Notes: a model not told the origin generated them from the sequence alone. Counted from the first letter of the stretch, positions 28,971 to 40,635 are shown. The stretch is DNA of 64,000 bases from Oopsacas minuta (GCA_024704765.1 JAKMXF010000302.1:1-64000); one strand, 5' to 3'. Made by a program: numbers and translations.

Positions 28971-29933
28971 ATGAGTTCCAAGAAACAGCAGTACGACCAG
29001 CTCAGATGTCCCCACCATCCCAATGCAGATCTGGTGGAAGACTACAGAGCTGGGGATATGGTCTGTCCACTGTGCGGAGTTGTTGTGGGAGACCGAGTGG
29101 TGGATGTAGGAACGGAATGGCGTACCTTCAGTGGGGACCAGGGATTGCGTGACAGATCTAGAGTAGGTGCTGCCATGAACCATCTTCTCGACGGACGTGA
29201 GCTCACTACAGTCATGGATACTTCTGGCGCTTCAACTAATCAGTTCGCATCTTGGGCCCTGAATGCAGCAGCTACAGGATCTACTGACAGAGGGTTGTTG
29301 AATGGAATGAGAGAGATCTCATCCATGGCTGATCGTATCAGTCTACCTAAGGTAATAGTAGACCAAGCACAGGCTCTGTTCAAACAGGTACAGGAGGAGA
29401 AATTAATCAGAGGTAGATCTTACGATGCGGTAGCAGCTGCTTGTCTGTTCATCGCCTGTAGACAAGAAGACGTACCTCGCTCATTCAAGGAAATTTGCAG
29501 AATTTCTCGTTACACTAAGAAAGAGATAGGTCGGTGTTTCAAACACCTGATTAGAGTACTGCCTCAGTTCTCTCAACCTGGTACTGGGGGTACAGCTACT
29601 TCTCATAATAGTCCTGATAAGTTTATGTCTAGATATTGTTCCAATTTAGAATTACCTCGATATGTTCAGAAACTTGCTACCTATATAGCACAAAGTATAG
29701 AGAGGTTAGATATTGCTCGTGGGAGAGTTTATCTCTCAATTTATACAGCAGCTATTTATCTAGCGTGCACCGCTACCAACGCGAAGAGGACGATCAAGGA
29801 AATTCATGAGGCCGTGGGTGTGGCAGAGGGAACCATCAGACAGACTTATAGGATAGTTTATCCTTATAGAAAAGAGCTATTCCCTGAAGATTATGAAGGA
29901 ATCAAGTCTGTAGAAGAAATTCCTCCCCTCTGA
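28971..29933 (+). CDS. GTF2B: General transcription factor TFIIB
   Basis: 320 residues from the ATG at 28971 (human 316). TFIIB bridges TBP-bound promoters and RNA polymerase II. The N-terminal zinc ribbon uses C-P-H-H ... C-P-L-C (CPHHPNADLVEDYRAGDMVC), followed by the B-finger/linker GTEWRTFSGDQ. Two cyclin folds follow: the first with IACRQEDVPRSFKEICR and KKEIGRCFKH, the second with FMSRYCSNLELPRYVQ and TIRQTYRIVYPYRKELFP. The second cyclin fold has diverged more than the first (YLACTATNAKRTIKEI replaces YMASQASAEKRTQKEI). Intronless. Confidence 0.96.
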   Translation: MSSKKQQYDQLRCPHHPNADLVEDYRAGDMVCPLCGVVVGDRVVDVGTEWRTFSGDQGLRDRSRVGAAMNHLLDGRELTTVMDTSGASTNQFASWALNAAATGSTDRGLLNGMREISSMADRISLPKVIVDQAQALFKQVQEEKLIRGRSYDAVAAACLFIACRQEDVPRSFKEICRISRYTKKEIGRCFKHLIRVLPQFSQPGTGGTATSHNSPDKFMSRYCSNLELPRYVQKLATYIAQSIERLDIARGRVYLSIYTAAIYLACTATNAKRTIKEIHEAVGVAEGTIRQTYRIVYPYRKELFPEDYEGIKSVEEIPPL

Positions 29934-31062
29934 ATACTCAATCCTTAGCCTTGCGCTCACTTATATCACCAAATTACCACATTACCACATTATTTGAGAA
30001 TTTACTTGTATTTCAACCCAGCACTTAGAAACTTAGATTATTATTCATTTAATTATACTTTGATTTGTTTATTTCTAATTTTCCATTCTTAGCTATTTAC
30101 TATTTTCTCTCGTTAACTTTATGAACAGTTTTAACGTAAACAAATTGTTGATTAATTCTTAGCTAAAATTGGTAGGAGTCCATGCCAGCATCTCATGTGT
30201 TATCATTCTCATAAGATTTGGTTAGATAAACAGAATCCTCTAATTTACTGGTATGTTATCAATTTATAATTATTTGTTTTCTACATTTGTAACTAGTCAC
30301 GGCAGCCTTATTGGAGCTCTACTAATTAATGTGATTCTTAGTATTTTATATTTTGTTAACATGAAAAATTCGTCTTCTCATCTTTTATCCTATTCACATG
30401 AGTATGTATGTGTTTGGAATTTAAGTGGAAAGATCTGCGGCTATTAACGACACTTTTACGTCTCTTATTTATCGATTATAAGCCCAATTAATTATTGAAT
30501 ATTTCTTTAGAATTAAGCTGTTTACCTGTTTTAGATAAGTAAAAGTTAAACGACATATTTACTAATTCATTGCCATTTATAAATATATACCATTACTTTG
30601 TAGCATCAGTTTACTTGATTTCCTCTGCACACAAGAGCTAGACACATACTACACTTTTACATCCAATTTTGTCCCAACTTTGACTCTCACTATTTTATTT
30701 GGTCAATATGACTGGGACATCTTATTGTTAATTCGATTTGTTACTCAATACTGAATATTAAATATGATAATTATTGCACAAGTATGTAGCACATTCTCTC
30801 GTATTACTCCTCTTTTGTATCAATTACTTATACGTATATTTGGTTAATTACTTAATCGTACTTATATTAGAGATTTTTGTAATAATGTGCATATACCATT
30901 TAAGGTAGCCAATTAATTAATCCATCTAACATACACAATCTAAAATGGCTGTAGCAGCTATTTAAGTTATTAATTATGCTACCCCCCCTATAACTAATTA
31001 AAATTAGAATTTTGTAATATTCTCACTTAATAGACATACTCTCTCACACTCACAAATGAACT
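29934..31062. other. Long AT-rich spacer between GTF2B and MBTPS2
   Basis: About 1.1 kb. It contains a run of seven C near 30982, TTA/ATT-rich stretches and a 64-codon frame (30253-30447) that I do not accept. TTAATAG at 31027-31033 lies 29 bases before the MBTPS2 start. Confidence 0.45.
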
Positions 31063-32484
31063 ATGTTTCTGAATATAGCTGCTACTGTCATCGGATTTTG
31101 GCTGTTTTTGAATATTCTCGACCAGTTGGCAAACTACTTTTCTGATAAGTATCGATCATTACGAGAAACTCAGCAATTCACAGTCACTTATGGTTACTTC
31201 AAGTTATACTCCACACATTTCAATGGCTTGTTTTCTCGATTACGGAAAATATTTGGACCTTTCCTTAGTCCATGGTTTGCTTTTGGATCATTTCTCGGCT
31301 GTTCTTTCATGATTTTATCTGTCTTGTTGCTGTCATTTGTCATAGCTTCAGAACTAACTATTGAACAACCTACTCAACTTCTAACCCCTATAGTACCAGG
31401 TGTCAACCTCCCATACCATCAGCTGATACTCTACCTCGTTGCTATTTTGATATCTGCTATATTCCACGAGGCAGGCCATGGACTAGCTGCTGTCAATGAG
31501 AATGTTAAAGTGAATGGTGTTGGTGTGTTTTGTTTTATAATTTATCCAGCTGCCTTTGTGGATTTGTGTTCAGAAGATCTTAGTACTTTAACTCCCAGGA
31601 AAAGACTTAGAATCTATTGTGCTGGTATTTGTCATAACTTTATCCTGGCTGTTATTGCTGTTATTTTCCTAATATTAGCTCCTTACATACTCTCTCTATT
31701 CTACTCAGTTTCCAGTGGTATATACGTTATGAGTGTAGATACTAACTCTGTTCTACACAATAAAGTATTCCCTAGTGACATTATCATGCAATTAAACGGA
31801 TGTCAAACCTTATCCAATTCTGACTACATCTCCTGTTTAAGAGAGATTATTACTATCTCTCAGCCTGGATACTGTGTGGATCAATCATACATCGATGAGC
31901 ATGAAGAGATAGGAGAGCATAGTGAAGATTGTTGTAAAGACAATATAGATTCAGATTTGTGTTTTCGTATTGATGGATACGTACCTCCTTACAGATGTAT
32001 GCACGCGCGGATTGTATCACAAAAACAACAGTGTAATAGCAACACTGATTGTGAAAGCACTTCTAAATGCTCTGTCCCTGTTCTCCCAGAAGAAGACAGA
32101 CTCATACGTATCTCTTTGCTCGGGATTGCTCCTTCTCAAGATACCCTCTATCTCGGTACTGGCTACGATCTATTTTATATTCTCAGCACTTCTAACTACA
32201 TTCCTAAGTCGGAGTTATGTATCCCAGAGTTACCTACATTTGTTGAGACTTTCCTCTCTATGATCGTGTCAATATCCGGTGCCCTAGCTCTGCTTAACTC
32301 TGTGCCTTGCTACTATTTGGACGGGTATTGGATATTCGACACTTTCCTAGATGCTTACTGCCCTTTCATGTTTAACAAGTACAATTACAGACAAATGTTT
32401 TGTAAAATCGTGTATTTTTCATCTACTGCTCTGTTAGTTGTAAATTTGCTGTTAGCTATAGTAAAGATGGCTCTAAGGAGCTGA
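31063..32484 (+). CDS. MBTPS2: Site-2 protease (intramembrane metalloprotease)
   Basis: 473 residues (human 519), intronless. S2P cuts SREBP and ATF6 within the Golgi membrane after site-1 cleavage. The zinc-binding HEAGH is at 135-139 in a hydrophobic helix, with the third ligand Asp in YYLDGYW at ~420. Both active-site halves are therefore present. Between them lies a luminal Cys-rich insert (~270-335, at least ten Cys) corresponding to the PDZ/Cys-rich region of animal S2P. Flanking helices occur at the N-terminus, ~75-100, ~120-140, ~185-210 and the C-terminal ~450-470. Confidence 0.93.
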   Translation: MFLNIAATVIGFWLFLNILDQLANYFSDKYRSLRETQQFTVTYGYFKLYSTHFNGLFSRLRKIFGPFLSPWFAFGSFLGCSFMILSVLLLSFVIASELTIEQPTQLLTPIVPGVNLPYHQLILYLVAILISAIFHEAGHGLAAVNENVKVNGVGVFCFIIYPAAFVDLCSEDLSTLTPRKRLRIYCAGICHNFILAVIAVIFLILAPYILSLFYSVSSGIYVMSVDTNSVLHNKVFPSDIIMQLNGCQTLSNSDYISCLREIITISQPGYCVDQSYIDEHEEIGEHSEDCCKDNIDSDLCFRIDGYVPPYRCMHARIVSQKQQCNSNTDCESTSKCSVPVLPEEDRLIRISLLGIAPSQDTLYLGTGYDLFYILSTSNYIPKSELCIPELPTFVETFLSMIVSISGALALLNSVPCYYLDGYWIFDTFLDAYCPFMFNKYNYRQMFCKIVYFSSTALLVVNLLLAIVKMALRS

Positions 32485-32873
32485 TTTGTATTCTGTTTTT
32501 GCTTAATCTATTCCACAGAACTGAGGTGAACTAATTTGATTACCATGTTACAGCGAATTAAGCTGTAGTACTAATTGGCAGGATTAGCAACCACGCATTA
32601 CTTATTGTAATATATTACTACTTCCATTGTTACACAACGTTTAATCAGACGAAACAATTAATTTCCATATTTAACCGATCCACTACTTTTTCTATAATTC
32701 TACTTTTGTCATAGCAGGTGACCATTCAGGGACTAGATGTTACTTGGAAAAACACTGATTATTATTTGTCGTTAATTGTATTGCAATATTTCCACTAAAT
32801 ATACAAACAATATTATTCTCGGCAATCTGGTTACTACTTCTTTATAGTGGTCTTTAGCTATTATTAATTATTG
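32485..32873. other. Spacer between MBTPS2 and EMC1
   Basis: About 390 bp AT-rich. GGTCTTTAG ends at 32857, 16 bases before the EMC1 ATG. Confidence 0.5.
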
Positions 32874-35738
32874 ATGGAATTATCAGTCCTCAGATACCAC
32901 ACTCTTTGTTTTATCATTTTTCTATTCACTGGAGTATGGGCACTTTACGAGGAAGACATCGGGAAATTCGACTGGCATATTCGCTCTATCGGTCCTATGA
33001 AGTTTAGCTTTTTTGACCAGACTCACCACACTAATAGACGAGTAATCATCTCAAGCGAGCTTAGCGTTTTAGCATCTGTGACTCTAAGGTCTGGTGATTT
33101 GGTGTGGAGACGTAGCCTAGAAGAGTATCGTCCTATTGACACTGTCCTGTATCGTGAATCTACCCTGATAACTGTATCAGACAATGGTAAAGTGGTCCGT
33201 AGATGGGACCCTGAATCAGGACATCTACAGTGGGAGATGTCCTCTGAGGGAGAATACGAGACTAATGAGTCGTATATCAATGCTTATTTGAATGAAACTA
33301 ATAAGATAATCCTTCTAACCAGCACCAAGCTAAAGTATTATTCGGTGGGAGGGCATTTATTGATTCATAAAGATCTGAATATGGAGATGGATGGGGCTGT
33401 AGCATTTAAGATGTCAGTACTCAAAAGTAGTATTATTCTATTGTTATACAACTCTAATAGCAAAAGTGTTAATTGGGTTAGTATGCTAAACTCTAAAGTA
33501 CAGGAGAATGGTATTATTCAAGCTTTTGATAATTTCAGGGAAGAACATTGTTTGTTAGTTGGAATGAGAAGCATAGTTTGTTTGGATAAGCAAACAGCTA
33601 AATTCTATGTAGCTACACTAGAACAATCTGAATTCATAGTTTATACACTAATAGATCTTCACATAGGGCCAATTGATCTTACTGAGGAGTCTTGTATTCA
33701 GATATCTGATCACTTCTCTAAGGTCACTCCTCGTTTCTATTTTATTTTATCAGCTAACAGGCAGTTTATTCTAGAATTGGAATTTAGTGACAATTCTATT
33801 AGAATTGTACAGAGCTTTTCTTCAGATAATTCTCTCCTCTTATTTGACGATATTCTGGAGAATAACATTATCGTATTTAGCCTTACTTCAGATTTTACTA
33901 ATCTGTCTGTTAGATGTTACGATCTGTACAATGAAGCTTATATAGACTCTCTAGAAATAACGCTAGCTATGAACAGATTCTCTGGGTCTCCTGTACGAGC
34001 AGTACCCTACTTGTTCTATAAGAAAGGACAGAGTATAGGCTACCGTATAATTGTATCATTTCAAGACGGATCCTTCTCTCTGATCCAGCAGACTGGTAGG
34101 ATTAGCTGGACAAGAGATGAGGCTCTTAGTGATATTGTATCTGCTAAATTTATAACATTATCAACAACTGAAGAGAATACTATATACTCTTCCGTATTGC
34201 TAGACTCGGCTACTAGTACTAATCCAGTAGAGGGATTCTATAGGATGATATACAGCCAAGCAATATATGTCAGGGATAGGATATTACATATCAAGCAGAT
34301 TATTCTAGAACCTTCTATCTATAATGAAACTCTACACGAAGCTATCCAGCCTGTGCAATCAGCTGCAATATTTGTCACAAGACTTGGGAAAGTGTATTGT
34401 ATCGATTCAAAGAGTGGCCTATTCTTATGGAATCTTTACCTACCTCATCTCACTGGCTATCTATCCTCTATTTACGAAGACACGTGTATAATTAAACTCA
34501 TTAACACAAGTCCTGAATCTGCTCTTGTTATTTTAGGACACTCAAACTCTCCTGACTATTGTAACGGTACTGTTAGTATAGTTGTTAATCCTTTGACAGG
34601 TGAATATATGCCAAACTATCCATCCTGTTTATCTTATAACATCAGTCAATCAGTACAGCTGGAGGAAGATGGTAAAGTAGTTGCTATAGCACTGCTAGAC
34701 TCAGATAATACTATTCATATATTCCCTGATACTTACAGCTTACAACCTGACACAAGATTATTCATGTATACTGCTGATGCTCAGACAGGAGAAATCACTG
34801 GTCATCACTTCTCTACTAATGGAGACGATACCTTTAAACACGTTCCTACTTGGAGTTTCATATTGCCTCGCTTGAGAGAAGAACTTGTCCTCTTCTCTGT
34901 AAAAAATTCCGCAGAATCTATCTATGCTAATGCTCGTGTCTTGTCTGATCGATCTGTACTTTATAAATACTTGAATCCGCACCTGACAGTGCTAATCACT
35001 GAATCAAGAAATGAACGAAAACCTTGTGTATACTTGTACGTGTTAGACGGAGTTAGTGGTAGACTTATACATCAGCTGTATCATAGTAATGCAAGGTCTA
35101 CAGTACCTCCCATCCTAGCAGAGAATTGGATAGCTTATCAAATTATCAATTTGAAGGAGAAGAGACAGGAGTTTATTATGTTAGAAATGTACGAAGGAAA
35201 AACTGTTAACAATGCTAGTACTTGGACTTCTTTTGCAAATATTAATGTTTTAGTTCTCTCTCGTTCCTTCATTCTGCCCGGAGATCTATACACTATGACT
35301 GTTACGAGCACGAACCGAGGGATTACACCTAAGGATATTATTCTTGGATTCGGGAATGGACAGCTCTTCTCACTCCCAAAGTCCTTTGTGGAGCCAAAGA
35401 TACCCCATGAGTTGTCCAAGTCTCCGTCTCCTGAGCCTGCGAAATCTCCCACCCCTAAAATCCCATTGAGCTACCAGCGTGTTATAAACTACAACAAATC
35501 TATAGACCGTCTCAGAGAGATTCTTGTAGCTCCAGCAGAGCTAGAGTCTACCTGCTCAGTGCTGGCTTACGGAATAGATATCTTTCATACACAGTCAAGT
35601 CCATCAAAGTCATTTGACAAACTAGCAGAAGATTTTGGCTACACTTTGATTATAGGAGTTTTAGCTGTATTTCTCGTATTTAGCTTAGTTGGTTCTAGTA
35701 TTTCAGTCTATAGGAAAACTAACCAGAATTGGTGCTAG
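32874..35738 (+). CDS. EMC1: ER membrane protein complex subunit 1
   Basis: 954 residues from the ATG at 32874, intronless (human 993). EMC1 is the large luminal beta-propeller subunit of the EMC insertase for tail-anchored and multipass proteins. A signal peptide (LCFIIFLFTGVWA) ends near residue 24 and is followed by LYEEDIGKFDWHIRSIGP, close to the family start. Two propellers fill the lumen. The C-terminal DUF1620 part includes YKYLNPHLTVLIT, LYVLDGVSGRLIHQLYH and LSRSFILPGDLYTMTVTSTNRG. One TM helix (~917-940) near the end, with a short polar tail, fixes type I topology. Confidence 0.93.
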   Translation: MELSVLRYHTLCFIIFLFTGVWALYEEDIGKFDWHIRSIGPMKFSFFDQTHHTNRRVIISSELSVLASVTLRSGDLVWRRSLEEYRPIDTVLYRESTLITVSDNGKVVRRWDPESGHLQWEMSSEGEYETNESYINAYLNETNKIILLTSTKLKYYSVGGHLLIHKDLNMEMDGAVAFKMSVLKSSIILLLYNSNSKSVNWVSMLNSKVQENGIIQAFDNFREEHCLLVGMRSIVCLDKQTAKFYVATLEQSEFIVYTLIDLHIGPIDLTEESCIQISDHFSKVTPRFYFILSANRQFILELEFSDNSIRIVQSFSSDNSLLLFDDILENNIIVFSLTSDFTNLSVRCYDLYNEAYIDSLEITLAMNRFSGSPVRAVPYLFYKKGQSIGYRIIVSFQDGSFSLIQQTGRISWTRDEALSDIVSAKFITLSTTEENTIYSSVLLDSATSTNPVEGFYRMIYSQAIYVRDRILHIKQIILEPSIYNETLHEAIQPVQSAAIFVTRLGKVYCIDSKSGLFLWNLYLPHLTGYLSSIYEDTCIIKLINTSPESALVILGHSNSPDYCNGTVSIVVNPLTGEYMPNYPSCLSYNISQSVQLEEDGKVVAIALLDSDNTIHIFPDTYSLQPDTRLFMYTADAQTGEITGHHFSTNGDDTFKHVPTWSFILPRLREELVLFSVKNSAESIYANARVLSDRSVLYKYLNPHLTVLITESRNERKPCVYLYVLDGVSGRLIHQLYHSNARSTVPPILAENWIAYQIINLKEKRQEFIMLEMYEGKTVNNASTWTSFANINVLVLSRSFILPGDLYTMTVTSTNRGITPKDIILGFGNGQLFSLPKSFVEPKIPHELSKSPSPEPAKSPTPKIPLSYQRVINYNKSIDRLREILVAPAELESTCSVLAYGIDIFHTQSSPSKSFDKLAEDFGYTLIIGVLAVFLVFSLVGSSISVYRKTNQNWC

Positions 35739-36635
35739 TGCTTACAAAATTTCTAGGTCAATATCGCTTGTCTGTTGTGTATATTGCTAAATACATTAGT
35801 ATTAAATCTAGGGTCTTATTAATCGTTATATTTAGAATATTAATAAAATTATTTTACATTCACTCTTACAGTGCTTAGACTATATAGCACGAATTACCAC
35901 CTGCTGCTTACTTTATCAGTCTTACGATTACAGAAAAGTCTATCGAAATTTATAAAATGTCTTCTTATATTTTCTCGTGCAAAGAGACTTGATGTTTACA
36001 GGTAGTTGTTACCGATAATTATTTATTTGCATAAACCATTAGAATAGTTCGAATATAGATTGCATTTACACATTTATTATATTCTCTTTAGGTTAACATA
36101 TCTTGATTGCTCAGCTTATTTTAGTTGATGGTTTGATAAACAAAAGGTAAGGAATAGATTGAATATTGAATTTTAATCGTATCTTACCTTAATATTGTAT
36201 CTATTAGCGATCACGAGGTCAAATCTGAGCTCGTAATCTAAGTACAAGAACACCAAATCATCGGTGATGAGATTTATAATACCAGTAATTTGAGCTAAAA
36301 TCATTTCATCCTAGTGAATGAATAAATTATGAATGTTTGACTTCTAGGGGGAGGAGTTGTCTTACGCTTAACCTTAGTACGCCAGCCAGCTAGGCTTGAA
36401 GGCGGGCTAATGGCGGTAATGTAAGCAACTGTCAATTTTATGAATGAATTCCATCAAGTAGAGGCTGGTGCAATTTCAAGAACAAATAGAGATGTAAACT
36501 AATACTATTATATAATAGAGTAGAGAGGATAAGGTACGGGAGACATTTATGGGAATAATTTAGTAAATAAAGTTCTAAATACTTCATCACCTGTCTCATC
36601 TTATTTATAGTAAAGTCTGTAGTGTCTATAAAGTT
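35739..36635. other. Convergent spacer between EMC1 and the TRAF-like gene
   Basis: About 900 bp of 3' flank from two converging genes. There is a slightly GC-richer patch at 36340-36430 and no convincing frame, RNA gene or repeat. Confidence 0.5.
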
Positions 36636-38876
36636 TCACAAAACTGGCAGAGTATTAACAATTTCTATTTCTACTTTTAAATAGAGAGAATTGTCCATGA
36701 GGAAAGCATGTAGTTGGTTTCGCGTTTGAATCGGGATAAACCCACTCACATAGCCTTGCGCTTTATTCCATGTCTTCTCTTTCTTTTCCCGAATTGGTTT
36801 TCTATCGAATTTAGCTGTGGTATCCGCTGTTATAGCTTGTGTGGAATCAGTAGGGTGAATAATCGTGTAACGAACTCTGAAGAAGACTGGCCATTCTCTA
36901 TCTTCCTCCGTCTCATTTCGGATTATTCCTAACTCCACGTCTCCAGGAGAATGCCACCCTCCAAACCATAGCAGAGCGTATATTCGGTACCCCTCGATTA
37001 CCAGCTCCTTGCTCTCCACAACATGTTTTGTTTTCATTTGGTGGAATATTTGAGGAATTTTCCACAGTAGAGTACCAGGTAGGCTAATATTCTTCTCCAG
37101 AAATGCACTCTCCCTCCGACCGGACTCTATCTTTGCTTGGAGGTTCTCATTCTCTTCCACTAGCTTTTCTATCGTAGATCTAGAATCATCTACTAAAGTT
37201 CTTAGTAGCCTCAGATGCTCTCCGTTTTGAACAAGCATATGTTCATGTATATCCCCTCTTGGTATTTGTTCCTCGCATCCATAACTGCTATATGGACAGG
37301 GTACTAGGATCTTGCCGCACTTCTTTAAGATATGTAATCCCAGCTGACATTGTGGTATTTCTGTGTTACTACATTCCTTCGGACAGTTTACGTAGATAAG
37401 GTGCTCATTGAAACGAAGTACTGGTATCTCTGTGTTACAGTGAGGACAGTTAGTTTTTCTTTCACCACAATCCCCATTTACATGATCTTCTAGACTCTTC
37501 CTGTAAAATACCTGGTCACAGCCATTGTGTGGACATCTGTAACGCATGTATGGACAACTCTGGTTTAAGTGGCCTTCCATATGTTTGAGTTTCCCTCTCC
37601 ATTGACAGCCACGTCCCGTTAGAGGACACTTCACTGGCAATGATTGTATTTTCTTGTTCAGATGTTTGTCGAAGATAGCCTGCTTCACTTTCTGAGGAGT
37701 TCTTAGTTTAGGAAGACATATCTTACAGCATGCCTCCCACTCGCTAAAGTGCGGCTCTCTTATAATGCATTTGCACTGAGGACATGAGTACATTGCCTTA
37801 AGCACAGAATGGTGATCTAGAAACAGGTCGATACTATATCCAGAGAATTGTCCGTTATGTAGATCGTACAATAGCATTTGGATATCATCAGGGATTTGGT
37901 CATACTCATCGCTGGGCGTAACCATCTGTACCCTCTCACTGGCAGGAGTAACCGTCAAGCTGCGGAGACTTGGCTGAGGAGAAGTATCGCGGAATGTTGA
38001 CGTGATGGATAGAACATCTGTCAAATCCGACTCAAAGCTCATATCTCGTCTGTGGATATTAGGAACAGATTGTAACTCGTGTTCCTCAGATTGTACTGAA
38101 GAAGTAGTAGAGGACTGATCAGCTAGAACACTACTACTGCTAGGGGTTAGAGGACTGACTGGTGTCAACTTGTCGATATCACTCCCAAAGCTAGTGCAGG
38201 GCAACAGGTCTGCGCTACTAAATTCTGTAATAGGAGTTGGCAGAGTAGTCTCTATTCTAATCTGTTGTTTTTCAAGGGGCAGTGTTACATACTTCGAACC
38301 TTGAGGTGAAGAATGTCCAAGCGAATTACTCTTAAGCGGACTCATATCCACGCCGGAATCTAGCGCAAGTTTGTCAACAACTTTAGAGTAGTTAAGTAAT
38401 TCAGCGTCTCGACGATTTATCGCTATATTGTCTAGTATAATGTCTAAGTCATCAGCTTTATCTGTTTGTGGTTCATTTTCCAATTTCTGAGAGTCTCTAC
38501 TAATTATTGGTGGATTTATTTCTTCCCCTTGCTGCTCTATGCTGGCTAGAAGGGAGTCAGGAATTTGAGGCCGTCTCTTCAAGAGATCATATTCCGGGGT
38601 TCTAAGCACGAACGAAGGGGGTGTACCCATGTTCCTACTGGGATAAATTTGTGTTTCGTTCTTAGGCAATTTCCTACTATTTTCTACTGGTAGTGGGATT
38701 GTGAGTGGTGATACTTGATTGATTGTTGGTTCAGAAACGGAATTTGTTAAGCTAAAACCTGGCTCTGAGGTAACTTTCTTAGCTCTGAGTTTCAGAATCC
38801 TAGTTGGCTTGACACCCGTGGAGCTGAAGGACCCATTTTGCGGCTTCCCTCGGAAGCTCGGCGATAAATTTGCCAT
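36636..38876 (-). CDS. TRAF-like adaptor: long disordered N-terminus, eroded RING, TRAF zinc fingers, MATH
   Basis: 746 residues in one frame. Residues 1-~330 are Ser/Thr/Pro-rich with no domain. At 365-390 CPQC...REPHFSEWEACCKIC resembles the start of a TRAF RING, but the third Cys and the His of the second zinc site are missing. TRAF-type zinc fingers follow (~417-545; Cys/His pairs in CPLTGRGCQWRGKLKHMEGH, CPHNGC, CPHC, CPYSSYGC), then a coiled coil (~560-590) and a TRAF-C/MATH domain (601-743) with the WKIPQIF start and a late YLKVEI strand. TRAFs couple receptors to NF-kB/JNK signalling. This one probably lacks RING E3 activity. Confidence 0.83.
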   Translation of the reverse strand: MANLSPSFRGKPQNGSFSSTGVKPTRILKLRAKKVTSEPGFSLTNSVSEPTINQVSPLTIPLPVENSRKLPKNETQIYPSRNMGTPPSFVLRTPEYDLLKRRPQIPDSLLASIEQQGEEINPPIISRDSQKLENEPQTDKADDLDIILDNIAINRRDAELLNYSKVVDKLALDSGVDMSPLKSNSLGHSSPQGSKYVTLPLEKQQIRIETTLPTPITEFSSADLLPCTSFGSDIDKLTPVSPLTPSSSSVLADQSSTTSSVQSEEHELQSVPNIHRRDMSFESDLTDVLSITSTFRDTSPQPSLRSLTVTPASERVQMVTPSDEYDQIPDDIQMLLYDLHNGQFSGYSIDLFLDHHSVLKAMYSCPQCKCIIREPHFSEWEACCKICLPKLRTPQKVKQAIFDKHLNKKIQSLPVKCPLTGRGCQWRGKLKHMEGHLNQSCPYMRYRCPHNGCDQVFYRKSLEDHVNGDCGERKTNCPHCNTEIPVLRFNEHLIYVNCPKECSNTEIPQCQLGLHILKKCGKILVPCPYSSYGCEEQIPRGDIHEHMLVQNGEHLRLLRTLVDDSRSTIEKLVEENENLQAKIESGRRESAFLEKNISLPGTLLWKIPQIFHQMKTKHVVESKELVIEGYRIYALLWFGGWHSPGDVELGIIRNETEEDREWPVFFRVRYTIIHPTDSTQAITADTTAKFDRKPIREKKEKTWNKAQGYVSGFIPIQTRNQLHAFLMDNSLYLKVEIEIVNTLPVL

Positions 38877-40635
38877 AAATATTTATTTAAGTTTAGATAT
38901 CTTAAAATTGCATTGGCAAGGGAAATCAATAAATTATTTGAACCCAAAGCCTACTTGTATGTGCCTTATACTTGTAACATAGCATGCAATTCAATAGTTC
39001 ACAAATCTTGGATGACAATTTCTTTGTTCTCTTATGACAATAGCACCACTCCCTGAATTATTTCTACGTTGTTGACCACTTAGAAATCTATCTGTCTTTA
39101 TTCTAAGTTCACAATATATATCATAATTAACTATACACAACAAACATTTTATTTTATTATTATTATTATAGAAGATAGCGGATCTGTTATCGCAGAGTGA
39201 AATAGATAATAACAATTTTCAATTTTGTTTCCTAATCAATTAGAGCATTTCTCCAAAACAAAAATTATCTAATCCACAATTATTCGCTAGCCAGCTAGCA
39301 GCTCTCATATACTAGATATTCTTTATGAAACTACTCTATTATTTATTCACACAATATATATTTTATGTCATATTGCTCACTAGCATATCATATAGTTATT
39401 GTGTCTAGCTTTGAAACTAATCCTTACAAATCATCAGTCCTGGGAACTATTTGTAAAACAGAACACTATCTCCCCTAATTAGTTAATCAGTTATAGTTAA
39501 TTATAATTATATATGTATCTCTCACTTGTCAGTTATACACGTATTCGATTCTTTCAATTAATAGAAACAAATCATACAAGATTGGGGTCTTAACTATACA
39601 CTGTACCCAGGTCACCCTTTGTGTTATGTTCTCTGTGAAATGTTTTTAGATTTTGGACAGTACTTGATTTCATTCCACGTATACGCCTTAAGTTATCTAG
39701 TCCCTCCTTCCTCTTAGTATCAGTTTATACATTCTACTCAGTAAGTTAAGTCCACCTACTCTCTGAATAGAAGTAATGATATGGTCGTCATTATTTTAGT
39801 GTATTTATCAATCTAATTAAGTTTTCATTTTCCTGATTTTTTCTTAACGTGACTACCAATATCTGCGTATTTGATATTAATATTGCGACAATAGAGATAT
39901 GACATACTGTTATGTTGACGACATAATTTACAAATTACATGTTAAGATTATGAAGTAATTATTCTAATTATTTACGTATTTATAATCATTGTCTTACAAG
40001 GTAACTACAATCACCATGCCTTTTCCTGTTCCTCCAAAGGAAGTGTTACAAGAGTTGTTTGATACCGCGGTCTAATAATGCCATATACTATCAGGTGAGC
40101 CTTGATGTACTTTGCCTCTCGTCATGAATAGACCTTGTAAACGAAGTCCGCTAGTCAACTACTAATAAATATTGCGTTATCATTCCATCAGTATTACTTC
40201 CCAAATCAGATTACCTCCCAATTCAAATGATTACTGTCTCTGCCATTAATTCTGTTAGTAATGACGCAACCTGATTAGTCTATCTACTGTTTTGCAACAA
40301 CCATTTTTGGGATATAATATTATGGCTAAATTCACATATTTTGTTTGTTCATTCTAACAATTTTAGCTGGAGTTGTTTTGGCTATTATTGTGACGACTTA
40401 TTCCTGCCAGCAATGTGATCAAGTCTATTCCTCTTACTTTAATATAATTACCGTCTTTCTTAATTCATTATTATTATTATTTCCTATTCTATTCCTGTTA
40501 ACAATCGAGAATACAAATTTATGGGATTTAATCAATATTTATTTCATACAGTACAATGCATGACGGGTCTATTTCTATTTCTATTTTCTTGAAGAGATTA
40601 GACCGAATTAAAATTTAATGAAATATAACTAAAAA
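38877..40635. other. Largest gene-free stretch (1.76 kb), between the bZIP and TRAF-like genes
   Basis: Very AT-rich. It holds the 3' flank of the bZIP gene and the 5' flank of the TRAF-like gene. One 19-codon frame (40016-40075, MPFPVPPKEVLQELFDTAV) has non-random-looking residues and is followed by a good splice donor (CAG-GTGAGC at 40095), with TTTTAG at 40366. The joined frames do not stay open, so I cannot build a gene. An exonic role, such as a leader or a short upstream ORF, remains possible. Confidence 0.4.

Noticed and set aside
30253-30447. 64-codon frame between GTF2B and MBTPS2
   Set aside because: Starts with a plausible ATG but has no conserved motif; composition matches the surrounding AT-rich spacer.
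40345-40563. 72-codon hydrophobic plus-strand frame after TTTTAG, and a 19-codon frame at 40016
   Set aside because: I tried to join them through the CAG-GTGAGC donor; phases do not match or stops follow. No family is recognised.
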